From Kocuria rosea (GTDB lineage Bacteria > Actinomycetota > Actinomycetes > Actinomycetales > Micrococcaceae): a DNA stretch of 50,274 nucleotides. The position numbers and the translations under genes are program-made. The number at the start of each line of letters is the position of its first letter. The stretch's first letter is position 1. Shown piece by piece: positions 1 to 7,975 of this stretch. The DNA lies in NCBI RefSeq assembly GCF_023715525.1, contig NZ_JAMBOG010000023.1:1-50274 (forward strand), in the 5' to 3' direction. A model generated the notes under the pieces. It saw only the letters and a list, made by a program, of their open reading frames with translations. It was not told the origin of the DNA and ran no database searches.

Positions 1-120
1 CAGCACAATGCGCGCCCGCTGCACCAGCCCGGCTCGCACCGAGGAGGACCGCACCAGCCGAGTCAGCTCCGCCCGATCTCCGTGGCGCAACAGCAACGCC
101 GGCGCCGGATGATTCGCCAT
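1..120 (-). mobile_element. IS630-family transposase, N-terminal end (runs off the window)
   Basis: Reading the minus strand from the ATG at 120 gives about 40 residues beginning MANHPAPALLLRHGDR and containing RSSSVRAGLVQRARIVL, the usual helix-turn-helix opening of actinobacterial IS630-type transposases. The gene continues past base 1, so neither the DDE catalytic domain nor the far end of the element can be seen. The near end should lie between 120 and about 190, but I could not recognise a terminal inverted repeat or TA target duplication. The element abuts a truncated oxidoreductase and may have removed its start. Confidence 0.6.
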
Positions 121-169
121 ACTCCATGGTCATCCCCACTGAAGCGTCAAGCAACTAACCACACGCGCC

Positions 170-418
170 ACTAGGACGAATACGGCGGCGGTAGTGGGGG
201 CGGGTCCGAATGGCCTGACGGCTGCTGTGATGCTGGCTCGGGCGGGGCTGGAGGTGACCGTCCACGAGGCGGGGGACGCCCCGGGCGGGGCCTGTCGGTC
301 GGGGCGACTGTTGGGGGAGGGTGTCATCAGTGACTTGGGGGCCGCCGCCCACCCGTTGGGTGTGGTCTCTCCGGTCCGTACGGGAAGATGTCCTCCACCA
401 ACACTGCTCGGGCCTTGA
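170..418 (+). pseudogene. FAD-dependent oxidoreductase (phytoene desaturase-like), N-terminal remnant
   Basis: The frame through 191 encodes VVGAGPNGLTAAVMLARAG followed by an acidic residue and PGGACRS, the dinucleotide-binding fold and second glycine cluster of phytoene-desaturase-like NAD(P)/FAD oxidoreductases. Similarity fades after the HPLGVVSP stretch near 378, and the frame stops at 418 after about 75 residues; the family is normally around 500. There is no convincing start codon or ribosome site upstream, where the IS630 element ends. This is a non-functional 5' remnant, probably trapped by insertion and deletion. The exact substrate class is uncertain. Confidence 0.6.
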
Positions 419-468
419 CCCGTTCATCCCAGTGGCTGTGGAGTGTGCTGGTGTGTCGTCGGTGGCGC

Positions 469-1464
469 TCAATAGAGGATCGTCTGTGGCAGTCCGGTGT
501 GCAGGGAGAGCGTGGCGGCCTCGGCGATGGCCTGCGCGCGCAGTCCATCGCCCAAGGTGGCCGGTGGGGTCGTGTGCTCGTCGAGGGCTGACACGAACGC
601 CGCCAGCGCCGCCGCGTACGTGGGCTGGACGCGTTCGAACCATCCGGGGTGCAGGCCGTCGGTCGTGGCGGTGGAGCCGAGGAAACGTGTGAGATTGCCG
701 GCGCGCATGCGACCCGATTCGGCCATGCCGGCCGATCCGAGGACTTCGATGCGTTCGTCGTAGCCGTAGCCGGTGTGACGCACGCTGTCGATCTGCACGA
801 GTGCACCGGAGGGCAGACGCAGGGTCGCGATCGAGGTGTCGACGTCGCCGATCTGTCCGACCCGCGGATCGGACAGTGCCGAGCCCATCACGTGCACCTC
901 GACCGGGTCGCAGCCGGTGATCCAGCGCGCGAGATCGAAGAAGTGCACGGTCTGATCGCGCAGCTGTCCGCCCGAGACCTTGAGGTAGTCGATCGGCGGC
1001 AGCGACGGGCCGCGGGAGGTGAGTTGCACCAGGGCGATCTCGCCGAGCTCACCGGAGTCGACCACGCGTTTGAGGGCGGCGTGGTCGCGGTCGAAGCGCC
1101 GGTTGAAGTCGACCATCGCAGGAATCCCGGCGGCCTCGACGTAGGCGACGACCTCTTTGGCGTGGGCGAGGTCGAGGTCGATCGGTTTCTCGACGAGGGC
1201 GGCGATCCCAGCATCGGCGGCGCGACGCAGATGCGCAGCATGCGTGTCGGTCGAGGAGGCGATGAAGACGGCATCCACCTCGGCGGGATCGAAGGCCTCC
1301 TCGAGGCAGCGGGCGGGGCGGGCGCCGTGGGCTGCGGCGACGTGCGCTGCGCGGGCGGGGTCGAGGTCGTAGACGTAGCGGAACTCCACTCCCGGGTGGG
1401 CCGCGAGACTGTGGGCGTGGACGGAGCCGATGAATCCGGCGCCGATCAGGGCGAAGCGCTGCAT
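469..1464 (-). CDS. Gfo/Idh/MocA-family oxidoreductase, probable inositol or sugar dehydrogenase
   Basis: A 331-residue NAD(P)-dependent dehydrogenase. The N-terminal Rossmann fold has GAGFIG at residues 8-13, the family EKP motif is at 92-94 with its catalytic lysine, and D170/H174 match the DxxxH active-site pair. Length is normal for myo-inositol 2-dehydrogenase-like enzymes. The ATG at 1464 is chosen because the Rossmann fold starts directly after it; the longer open frame reaches into the preceding gene. It lies 8 bp downstream of a TIM-barrel isomerase-like gene on the same strand, a pairing typical of inositol and rare-sugar catabolism. Transcription probably begins at the palindromic operator near 2390. 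The true substrate cannot be told from sequence. Confidence 0.85.
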   Translation of the reverse strand: MQRFALIGAGFIGSVHAHSLAAHPGVEFRYVYDLDPARAAHVAAAHGARPARCLEEAFDPAEVDAVFIASSTDTHAAHLRRAADAGIAALVEKPIDLDLAHAKEVVAYVEAAGIPAMVDFNRRFDRDHAALKRVVDSGELGEIALVQLTSRGPSLPPIDYLKVSGGQLRDQTVHFFDLARWITGCDPVEVHVMGSALSDPRVGQIGDVDTSIATLRLPSGALVQIDSVRHTGYGYDERIEVLGSAGMAESGRMRAGNLTRFLGSTATTDGLHPGWFERVQPTYAAALAAFVSALDEHTTPPATLGDGLRAQAIAEAATLSLHTGLPQTILY

Positions 1465-1472
1465 GCTCACCC

Positions 1473-2357
1473 TCAGGAGACCATGATGTCGAGCAGGTTG
1501 CGCATGGTGGTGGCGACCTTGAGGAAGTCGTGCTCGTTGGCCTTGTCGCTGAACATCTCCGACACCCACCAGCCGTCGTAGCCGGTGGACTGGATCGCCT
1601 CGATCCACTGCTGCAGCGGGATCGCCCCACCACCGATGACCACGTTGCGGTGCACGCTCTGGTCCGGCACGTCGTTCTGCCGGTCGAGGTCGAGCCCGTC
1701 GGAGATGTGCGCGGCCTTGATGAGCTCCTTCGGGGTCGCGGCGACCTCCTCGAGGGTGTCCCCGGTGGTCCAGTAGTGCCAGGTGTCCAGGGCGATGCCG
1801 ACGTTGTCACGACCGGCGCGTTCGATGATCTCCAGCGCATGGCGGTGCCGGTTGAGGTTCGACCAGGCCAGCGGCTCGAGGTAGAGGTCCAGGCCGTGGC
1901 CGGCCGCGATGTCGGCGGCCTCGCGCACGTTGGACGCGGCCGCCGCCAGGGCCTCGTCCTCGGTCGATCCGAGCGTCCCGCGGTAGCGGGAGTCCTCGGC
2001 GGTGAGCCTCCCGGCCTTGAAGTCCTTGACGACGTTCCAGTCGACCGGACCCGTGCACAGCTGCACGATCGGTGCCCCGACCACCACGGCGATGTCGCAC
2101 ATACGCGTGACCTCGGCGAGGAAGCCGTCCCGCGCCGCGCCCTGGCGTTCGAGGTCCAGCACCGCGCCGATACCGGTGACCTCGAGATCCTCCAGCAGCG
2201 GCAGCAGCGACTCGGCGGAGTAGCCTGCGTCGAGGTAGCGGTAGAGCTTCGGGCTCTGCAGCTCGATCCCGCCGTACCCTGCCGCCTTCGCCACGGCGAT
2301 GTCGTTGACGACGTTGCCGTAGAAGGTCGTGGTGACGTTCATCGAGAGCTTGGTCAT
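1473..2357 (-). CDS. Sugar phosphate isomerase/epimerase-like TIM-barrel protein (IolE/IolI type)
   Basis: A 294-residue protein of the xylose-isomerase-like TIM-barrel superfamily. Recognisable stretches are AAGYGGIELQSP near residue 30, LYLEPLAWSNLNRH, NVGIALDTWHYW, AAHISDG and the GYDGWWVSEMF segment near the C-terminus; the conserved acidic and histidine residues of these segments normally bind a divalent metal. The ATG at 2357 has a good ribosome site (GGAGGAGT) and opens directly into the first strand. It is the first gene of a two-gene operon with the Gfo/Idh/MocA dehydrogenase, suggesting consecutive steps such as keto-inositol or keto-sugar epimerisation or dehydration. Substrate specificity is inferred only. 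Confidence 0.82.
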   Translation of the reverse strand: MTKLSMNVTTTFYGNVVNDIAVAKAAGYGGIELQSPKLYRYLDAGYSAESLLPLLEDLEVTGIGAVLDLERQGAARDGFLAEVTRMCDIAVVVGAPIVQLCTGPVDWNVVKDFKAGRLTAEDSRYRGTLGSTEDEALAAAASNVREAADIAAGHGLDLYLEPLAWSNLNRHRHALEIIERAGRDNVGIALDTWHYWTTGDTLEEVAATPKELIKAAHISDGLDLDRQNDVPDQSVHRNVVIGGGAIPLQQWIEAIQSTGYDGWWVSEMFSDKANEHDFLKVATTMRNLLDIMVS

Positions 2358-2381
2358 GGTGCGACTCCTCCGGGCGACAAC

Positions 2382-2395
2382 ATTGTCCTGACAAT
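2382..2395 (-). promoter_or_regulatory. Palindromic operator resembling the GntR-type IolR site
   Basis: ATTGTC-CT-GACAAT is a perfect inverted repeat with 6-bp arms, ending 25 bp before the start of the TIM-barrel gene. Its core TGTCCTGACA (2384-2393) fits the consensus I remember for the Corynebacterium glutamicum inositol repressor IolR (KGWCHTRACA) at every position. The location, close to the start codon, suits a repressor. No regulator gene is next to it. Confidence 0.6.
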
Positions 2396-2866
2396 AGGTC
2401 TGCCAGAAGTAGAGTGCACGCAACGGCTGACGTCAAGGTGGGTCTTGCGCCGCACCGATGGCGACCGGGGCGAGGAGGGACTCCCAGACCCGTACGGGCT
2501 TTCCCTGAGCCCCTCGATCCTTCCGTGTGCGCAGGTCCCCGCTGCTCCACCGGGCCGATGCCGTAGCCGCGGTCCTGTGCATCGCAGGGCTGTGTCCGGC
2601 GCTGAGCGCCTCGGCGGGGCGACACTGGTCTCGCCTCCTCCGGTGGGCTCGCCTCAGGCGTCCTCGGTCTCCGGGCCGGCCTCGTCCTGGCCCCGCAGGG
2701 CCGGATCCTCCGACGCGTCGCTGTCGCCGCTCACGACCGGTGCTACGGGCGCGTCCGCCTCAGAGGTTCCCGTGAGGGAGTCGGGGCAGGGCGCTGTCAC
2801 GCGGTCTTGATTCTTGCCGCCGGGAGCACCGGGAACACCCGGCCCCCGGGTGCTGCGGGGTCCTGG
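2396..2866. other. Intergenic stretch without a convincing gene
   Basis: About 470 bp between the inositol-type operon and the GAF-ANTAR genes. On the minus strand a GTG near 2801 opens a short very acidic frame (TSEADAPVAPVV, GDSDASEDPA) ending at about 2655. It is in phase with the upstream GAF-ANTAR gene but separated from it by that gene's TGA, so it is either a tiny separate protein or a lost C-terminal extension. No ribosome site supports it. Confidence 0.35.
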
Positions 2867-3601
2867 TCAGGCCTTGAAGTGGGTGCTGGTCGGGCCCTTG
2901 CCCACCTGGGCGACGAGGTCGGCGGCCAGATCCCGCAGCTTGATGTTGCGGTGGCTGGAGGCCGCCCGCAGGATCTCGAAGGCCCTCTCCTGGGTGCAGC
3001 GGTTCTGGCCCATGACGATGCCCACCGCCAGGTCAATGGTCGTGCGCGATTCCATGGCGGCTTTGAGGTCGGCTGCGGTGTCGCGGTGGCGGGCCAGGCG
3101 CACCGCCAGGCGCAGCACCGTGGAGGCGGAAGCCACCTGGGCCTGGACCACCTTGATGGTCGCCGCGTCGTAGGTGTCGGCGGTGTCGGCGTAGACGTCC
3201 AGCCCGGCCTCGGCCTCCCCGCCCAGGTCGAAGGGCACCCCCAGGGCCGAGAGGATCCCCGCTTCGGCGGCGGCCTTGCCGTAGGCCGGCCACCGGGGAT
3301 CGGTGCGGGTATCGGCCACGTACACCACCCGGTGCTCGCGGGCGGCGGTGAGGCAGGGCCCGTCGCCGTAGTGGTACTGGATCTCGTCCAGCGCCTCGGC
3401 CCGGTCGCTGGAGGCGGCCACGGTGGCGGAGCGCTTGGGGCGCAGCAGGGTCACCGCGCACCACACCTGCTCCCCGTCCCCGGCCAGCGCCTCGGCGATG
3501 GAAGCGGTGAAGGCGTCGAGGAAGCCGGTGATGTCCTCGCTGGCGAGCAGCAGCTCGTGTAGCTCCGCCACGGAACCCCCGCCCGGTGGGTGATCTGACA
3601 T
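2867..3601 (-). CDS. GAF and ANTAR domain-containing response regulator
   Basis: A 244-residue protein. Residues of about 15-165 form a GAF sensory domain (YHYGDGPCLTAAREH and GILSALGVPFDLGG are typical), and about 185-235 form an ANTAR RNA-binding domain (AVGIVMGQNRCTQERAFEILR). ANTAR proteins bind paired hairpins in nascent RNA and prevent termination. The start is placed at the ATG at 3601, preceded by AAAGGACC; the longer frame adds ten residues without a better site. It is the last of three same-strand genes, with a second GAF-ANTAR protein and a small unknown protein upstream. The signal sensed is unknown. Confidence 0.88.
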   Translation of the reverse strand: MSDHPPGGGSVAELHELLLASEDITGFLDAFTASIAEALAGDGEQVWCAVTLLRPKRSATVAASSDRAEALDEIQYHYGDGPCLTAAREHRVVYVADTRTDPRWPAYGKAAAEAGILSALGVPFDLGGEAEAGLDVYADTADTYDAATIKVVQAQVASASTVLRLAVRLARHRDTAADLKAAMESRTTIDLAVGIVMGQNRCTQERAFEILRAASSHRNIKLRDLAADLVAQVGKGPTSTHFKA

Positions 3602-3682
3602 GATCGGTCCTTTGCTCGGTTCGGGGAGCACCCCGGTGCTCTGGCGCGAGGCACCCGCCCCGGGGTGGGTGGGGTGGGGCCC

Positions 3683-4060
3683 TTATTTCCCGGGTGTTCC
3701 GGGATCGGTGTCGTTGCGCCCCTCGCCGTCCTGGGCCGGGGCCCGATCGTCGGCAGCACCGTCGTGGACCGGGTCGGGGTGGCCCTGGAGCAGGTCCGCG
3801 GCGTAAGGGGCTTTGGGCGGGGCGAGGTCGGCGAGGATCTCGTTGGCGGCCTGGGCCAGCAAATCCCGCTGCAACCGCGGCAGGGTCAGGGCGTGGTGCA
3901 GATAGGCGTCCAGCTCCAGCTCGGACACGTCCCCGCCGATGCCGAAGTAGTACAACCACAGCTGGGCCCGGTCGATGCCGGCGGCGACCATGGTGACCCG
4001 CAGGCACCGCGCCTGCTCGTGGACGGTCGCCTCGTCGTCGGCACCCCACGGCGTTCCCAT
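3683..4060 (-). CDS. Hypothetical protein between two GAF-ANTAR regulators
   Basis: A 125-residue soluble protein with a strong ribosome site (AGGAGGATCGCTG) before the ATG at 4060. The N-terminal two thirds look helical and structured (QARCLRVTMVAAGIDRAQLWLYY, LELDAYLHHALTLPRLQRDLL is the most conserved-looking part); the last 40 residues are rich in D, P and G and probably disordered. I know of no domain name. It sits 42 bp after one GAF-ANTAR gene and 81 bp before the other, so it is almost certainly cotranscribed and may be part of the same signalling unit. Confidence 0.75.
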   Translation of the reverse strand: MGTPWGADDEATVHEQARCLRVTMVAAGIDRAQLWLYYFGIGGDVSELELDAYLHHALTLPRLQRDLLAQAANEILADLAPPKAPYAADLLQGHPDPVHDGAADDRAPAQDGEGRNDTDPGTPGK

Positions 4061-4102
4061 CAGCGATCCTCCTGTGGTCCTCGGGCGGTTCTGGGGGTGG
4101 TC

Positions 4103-4807
4103 CTAGGCCGTCTCCAGCACTGCGGCGGCGACCTCGGCCACCCGCCGCCCCTGGGTGCGGGCCTGCTCGAGCAGTACGGTCCGGGCGCCCTCGGCGCTGA
4201 GGTGGTCCCGGGCCATCAGCACCCCGGAGGCCACTCCGATGGCCTCCCGGGTGGCCAGCGCGTGCTTGAGTGCCGCGCTCAGGCGGGTCGGGGCCTCGGT
4301 GGGTTGGGCGGCCCCGAGCAGGGTGGCCGCCGCGGCGGCCAGCTGCCCCAGCAACTCCTCCTCGGCCTCCCCGAAGGCAGAGGGGGTGGTGGCGTAGACC
4401 TTCAGCGCCCCCAGCGCCCGGCCCTGGTGGACCAAAGGGGTGCTGTACACCGAGCGGATCCCGGTCCCGGCGGCTGCAGCCGACCAGTCCCTCCAGCGGG
4501 TCTCGGTGGTGGTGTCGGTGATGCGCTGGGGCTCCCCGGTGGCCCAGGCGCTCAGGCACGGACCCACCCCGAGTCCGTACTGCAGCGCGTCGGCGGCCTC
4601 CACGGCCGGGTCGGTGGCCGCGGTGGTGACCCGGGTGCCCTCCGCGTCCAGCAACGAGACCCCGGCTCCGGTCGCGGTGGGGATCAGCCGGTGGGCGGTG
4701 CGCGCCAGGCTGCCCACCGCGGTGGTGGCCTCGTGCTGGCTCAACAGCATCCCGTGCAAGCGGGCGAAGACGGTGGTCAGCTCCCCGGGAAAGGATTCAG
4801 GGGACAT
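4103..4807 (-). CDS. GAF and ANTAR domain-containing response regulator
   Basis: A 234-residue paralogue of the protein encoded at 2867-3601. The GAF domain covers about residues 25-165 (LGVGPCLSAWATGEPQRI, STPLVHQGRALGALKVYA), and the ANTAR domain about 185-232 (AIGVASGVLMARDHLSAEGA). It has the domain order of actinobacterial ANTAR antiterminators, which act on RNA hairpins rather than DNA. It is the first gene of a three-gene minus-strand operon. The two paralogues differ strongly in their GAF parts, so they probably sense different signals or form a heterodimer. Confidence 0.88.
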   Translation of the reverse strand: MSPESFPGELTTVFARLHGMLLSQHEATTAVGSLARTAHRLIPTATGAGVSLLDAEGTRVTTAATDPAVEAADALQYGLGVGPCLSAWATGEPQRITDTTTETRWRDWSAAAAGTGIRSVYSTPLVHQGRALGALKVYATTPSAFGEAEEELLGQLAAAAATLLGAAQPTEAPTRLSAALKHALATREAIGVASGVLMARDHLSAEGARTVLLEQARTQGRRVAEVAAAVLETA

Positions 4808-5085
4808 GGGTTCAACCGTTCGGCAGAGGTGGTCGGGCTGACACGATGGCCGCTGCCGGACCCGTCAGCGAAGAAAGCGCCTCAGTCTCACCGACTCCCC
4901 CTCAAAGACCAGTCTACTGCTGTTTGGTGATGTCGGAGATTTGCCGTGGATCCGTCGAGCAGTCAGGCCATGGCCCACCTCACCCACCACCTCAATCATC
5001 ACCCGCGGCCGGCCGATCCGGCCGATCTCCAGGTGGTGACCAAGACGCTGGAGCATTGGCGCACCCAGGGGTGCCGGTACAGGGG

Positions 5086-6771
5086 TCAGGCGTCGATGAC
5101 GACGACGGTGACCAAGGGGGCCCGGCGGTAGGCGCGGTCGAGGTGACGGGTCACGGTGTCGGCAATGATCGACTCGAGTTTGTCGAGGTCATCGATCTTG
5201 GCGGTGGCCGGTTTCGCCAGGGCGTGCTTCACCTTCGCGGCCGCGCCGTCGAAGATGTGCTTTTCGTGGACGAAGCCCTTCGCGATGAACTCCAGCGGTT
5301 CGGCCAGCGCGTTGGTGTCGGCGTCGACGATCGCCACGACGGTGACCACCCCGCCTTCTTGGAGCAGCCGTCGTTCCACCAGGGTCTCCTCGGTGACCTT
5401 GCCCACGGTGTGGCCGTCGACGTAGACCAGCCCGGCCTCGACCTGCCCGGAGATCCGCGCCTTGCCGTCCACGAGGTCGATGGTGGTGCCGTCGCGGGCG
5501 ATGAGCACCCGTTCGGGGTCCACCCCGGTGCGGATCGCCAGTTCGGCGTTGGCGTGCAGGTGCTTGGACTCCCCGTGCACGGGCATCACGTGGGTGGGCT
5601 TCACGATGTTGTAGCAGTAGACCAGCTCCCCGGCGGAGGCGTGGCCGGAGACGTGGACCTTGGCGTTGCCCTTGTGCACGACCTTCACCCCGAGGTCGGT
5701 GAGCTTGTTGATGATCCCGTAGATGGCGTTCTCGTTGCCCGGGATCAGGGAGCTGGCCAGCAGCACGGTGTCGCCCTCGGTGAGCCGGATCTGGTGGGTC
5801 TGGGCGGCCATGCGCGAGAGCGCGGCCAACGGCTCGCCCTGGGAGCCGGTACAGATCAGGGCGACCTTGGCATCGGGCATGGACTGGAGCTTCTTGAAGT
5901 CCACCACCAGCCCGCGGGGGATCTTCAGGTAGCCCAGCTCGGCGGCGATGCCCATGTTCTTGACCATGGACCGGCCCACGAAGGCGACCTTGCGCCCGTG
6001 GGCGTGGGCGGCGTCGAGGACCTGTTGGATGCGGTGGACGTGGCTGGCGAAGCTGGAGACGATGATCCGGCGCGGGGCGGTGGCGAAGACCTGGTCGATG
6101 GCCGGGGTCAGCTCGCGTTCGGAGGTGGTGAACCCGGGGACCTCGGCGTTGGTGGAGTCGGTGAGGAACACGTCCACCCCCTCCTCGCCCAGGCGGGCGA
6201 AGTGGCGCAGGTCGGTGATCCGCTCATCCAGCGGGAACTGGTCCATCTTGAAGTCCCCGGTGTGCAGCACCAGTCCGGCGTCGGTGCGGATGGCCACGGC
6301 CAGCCCGTCGGGGATCGAGTGGTTGACCGCCACGAACTCGCACTCGAACGGTCCGGTATGGTGGCGGTCCCCGGCCTCGACGTGGACCGTGGAGGGGGTG
6401 ATGCGGTGCTCGGCGAGTTTGGCGGTGATGAACGCCAGGGTCAGCTGGGAGCCGATCACCGGGATGTCCGGGCGTTCCTTGAGCAGATACGGGACCCCGC
6501 CAATGTGGTCTTCGTGCCCGTGGGTGAGCACGATCCCGACGATGTCGCCCAACCGATGGCGGATGGAGGTGAAGTCGGGCAGGATCACATCGATCCCCGG
6601 CTGGTGCTCCTCGGGGAACAGGACCCCGCAGTCGACGATCAGCAGCTTGCCGGCGTACTCGAAGACGGTCATGTTCCGCCCGATCTCGCCCAGCCCCCCC
6701 AGGGCGGTGATGCGCAACCCGCCCCGCGGCAGGGACGGGGGAGAAGAGAGCTTGCGTGCAGTAGTGGGCAA
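5086..6771 (-). CDS. rnj: Ribonuclease J
   Basis: A 561-residue beta-lactamase-fold ribonuclease with the metal-binding motif HGHEDHIGG at residues 84-92, a beta-CASP region (SSFASHVHRIQQVLDAA, STNAEVPG) and the HVSGHAS motif. RNase J is a 5'-to-3' exo- and endonuclease for mRNA turnover and rRNA maturation. Length and motifs are those of a complete enzyme. In many actinobacteria rnj follows dapA; here it stands alone among signalling genes, so this may be an extra copy. The 3' end overlaps nothing convincing, and a 400-bp leader lies upstream. Confidence 0.95.
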   Translation of the reverse strand: MPTTARKLSSPPSLPRGGLRITALGGLGEIGRNMTVFEYAGKLLIVDCGVLFPEEHQPGIDVILPDFTSIRHRLGDIVGIVLTHGHEDHIGGVPYLLKERPDIPVIGSQLTLAFITAKLAEHRITPSTVHVEAGDRHHTGPFECEFVAVNHSIPDGLAVAIRTDAGLVLHTGDFKMDQFPLDERITDLRHFARLGEEGVDVFLTDSTNAEVPGFTTSERELTPAIDQVFATAPRRIIVSSFASHVHRIQQVLDAAHAHGRKVAFVGRSMVKNMGIAAELGYLKIPRGLVVDFKKLQSMPDAKVALICTGSQGEPLAALSRMAAQTHQIRLTEGDTVLLASSLIPGNENAIYGIINKLTDLGVKVVHKGNAKVHVSGHASAGELVYCYNIVKPTHVMPVHGESKHLHANAELAIRTGVDPERVLIARDGTTIDLVDGKARISGQVEAGLVYVDGHTVGKVTEETLVERRLLQEGGVVTVVAIVDADTNALAEPLEFIAKGFVHEKHIFDGAAAKVKHALAKPATAKIDDLDKLESIIADTVTRHLDRAYRRAPLVTVVVIDA

Positions 6772-6783
6772 AAGGTCTCACTT

Positions 6784-7135
6784 TCAGGGTCGGACAATAA
6801 CGGACCGGCCCCATATGGGCGGGCCCCAACCATGCTCACGAACAGGGTGCCACCGTGGAGGGAAAGGTGCACCCGGTGAATTCGGGATCAACCCGCATCG
6901 CAGGTAAAAATCATAGAAGAGGACAGAAAAAGCCCGGGGAAGGGCGTATGTGCGGGCAGCACCGCCCGCACGGCGAGCTCTTCCCGGGACGAGTTCATCC
7001 CTCACCCCGCCACCCCGGGACGGGGGTGGCCCTGCCGCCGCCACAGTGCACGGGATTCCGCCCTGGTCGTCGGTGCCGGCCCTGGTGGGCGGCATGGCGC
7101 GGAGGCACGGTGGGGGTGGTGGCCGGTGCCGGGGC
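6784..7135. other. Intergenic region between rnj and the cold-shock gene, with a hairpin
   Basis: No gene is supported here. A perfect 8-bp stem (GTGCGGGC / GCCCGCAC, 6-nt loop) lies at 6950-6971 without a following T run. Because both flanking genes are on the minus strand, this stretch must hold the rnj promoter and 5' leader; AT-richer sequence at about 6900-6940 (TAAAAATCATAGAAGA) is the likeliest promoter zone. Confidence 0.4.
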
Positions 7136-7178
7136 AAAAAGGAATCGCCACCCGGGGTGAGCGGGCGGCGAATCCTTT
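7136..7178 (-). terminator. Intrinsic terminator after the cold-shock gene
   Basis: An inverted repeat with arms AAAGGATTCGCC and GGCGATTCCTTT (one mismatch) is followed on the minus strand by further T residues (TTTTT). It lies 60 bp after the stop of the cspA-like gene and fits a Rho-independent terminator that also insulates rnj. Confidence 0.75.
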
Positions 7179-7237
7179 CGGTGACGTCAGGCGGTTCAAC
7201 CCGTCACTGGTGATCTCAGAAGGAGATCAGTGGGTTC

Positions 7238-7444
7238 TCAGGCAAGAACGGTGATGTTCGCGGCCTGAGGGCCCTTGGGCCCGTCCTGGGTCTCGAACTG
7301 AACGGTCGCGTTCTCCTCCAGGGAGCGGAACCCGCTGGAGTTGATGGCGGAGAAGTGCGCGAACACGTCCTTGGAGCCGTCCTCGGGGGTGATGAAGCCG
7401 AAGCCCTTGTCGGCGTTGAACCACTTCACGGTGCCAGTAGTCAT
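7238..7444 (-). CDS. cspA: Cold-shock protein (CspA family)
   Basis: A 68-residue single cold-shock domain beginning [16 protein letters not shown], with RNP1 (KGFGFI, residues 13-18) and RNP2 (VFAHF, 27-31). These proteins bind single-stranded RNA and DNA and act as RNA chaperones. The length is typical. The gene has a long 5' region carrying a repeated TTTTCTGAGAA element and a well-formed terminator, so it is a single-gene transcript. Confidence 0.96.
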   Translation of the reverse strand: MTTGTVKWFNADKGFGFITPEDGSKDVFAHFSAINSSGFRSLEENATVQFETQDGPKGPQAANITVLA

Positions 7445-7540
7445 GGTGGACCTGCTTTCTCAGAAAACGGAGCGTCCCCGACGATCGGGGTGCTCGGGCG
7501 TTGCGATGCCTGCCAAAACGTCTTCTCAGAAAAACTGCCG
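7445..7540 (-). promoter_or_regulatory. Cold-shock gene leader with a repeated palindromic element
   Basis: The 11-mer TTCTCAGAAAA (plus-strand reading) occurs at 7457-7467 and again at 7523-7533. Its core TTCT-C-AGAA is a perfect palindrome. Both copies lie in the upstream leader of the cold-shock gene, one of them just before the ribosome site. cspA leaders are known for temperature-dependent folding; whether this repeat is a structural element or a protein site is unknown. Confidence 0.4.
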
Positions 7541-7975
7541 CACCCCAGATAAGGGCGAACTGCTCCAAATGCAAAAACGAAACTTCAACAACTGGTCTTG
7601 ACTGTACACGCCACCACCGGAAAGCGCTGTGGCCCCCATCACCGACACCCAGTTCCACACCCGATGGGCTTTGCGGTCCTCACCGCCATGGTCGCCCCGA
7701 CCCGGACTGACGGAGCTGGGGGCATGCGGGGGTCAGCACGGACACGGCGACCCAGTGCCGGGCCAAGGGAAAGGACCGTGGTGGCAGACAGGCAGGCAGG
7801 CATGCGGTCGGGACGAGTTGCGCCTGTGCGAGCAGTTCCGCCGCACGCGGGCCACGACCGGGGGCCGGAGGGCGCCAGGGCGCGAGGCATCGGTCCGTCG
7901 GGTCCCGTGAGACGGGGGCCCGAGAGGCTCACCCGTGGGGGAGGGACTGGTCCAGGGGCCTGCGGGCCGGGCCCG
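7541..7975. other. Intergenic region, no gene recognised
   Basis: About 435 bp between the cold-shock leader and the STAS gene. The AT-richer part near 7555-7600 probably contains the cold-shock promoter. The rest is GC-rich and its open frames are low-complexity shadows without start signals or recognisable motifs. Confidence 0.35.

Noticed and set aside
3033-4559. 508-codon minus-strand frame over the GAF-ANTAR operon
   Set aside because: It is on the same strand but in another phase than three well-supported genes, and has Arg/Gly/Pro composition.
4946-5131. Short plus-strand frame beginning at a GTG before the rnj 3' end
   Set aside because: Its sequence is partly protein-like, but there is no ribosome site, it overlaps the end of rnj antisense and no family is recognised.
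4846-6879. 677-codon plus-strand frame opposite ribonuclease J
   Set aside because: It is the antisense of the rnj gene; Val/Gly/Asp-rich pattern typical of such shadows.
6950-6971. Perfect hairpin in the rnj leader as a riboswitch
   Set aside because: A single 8-bp stem without conserved loops or a partner structure is not enough to claim a riboswitch.
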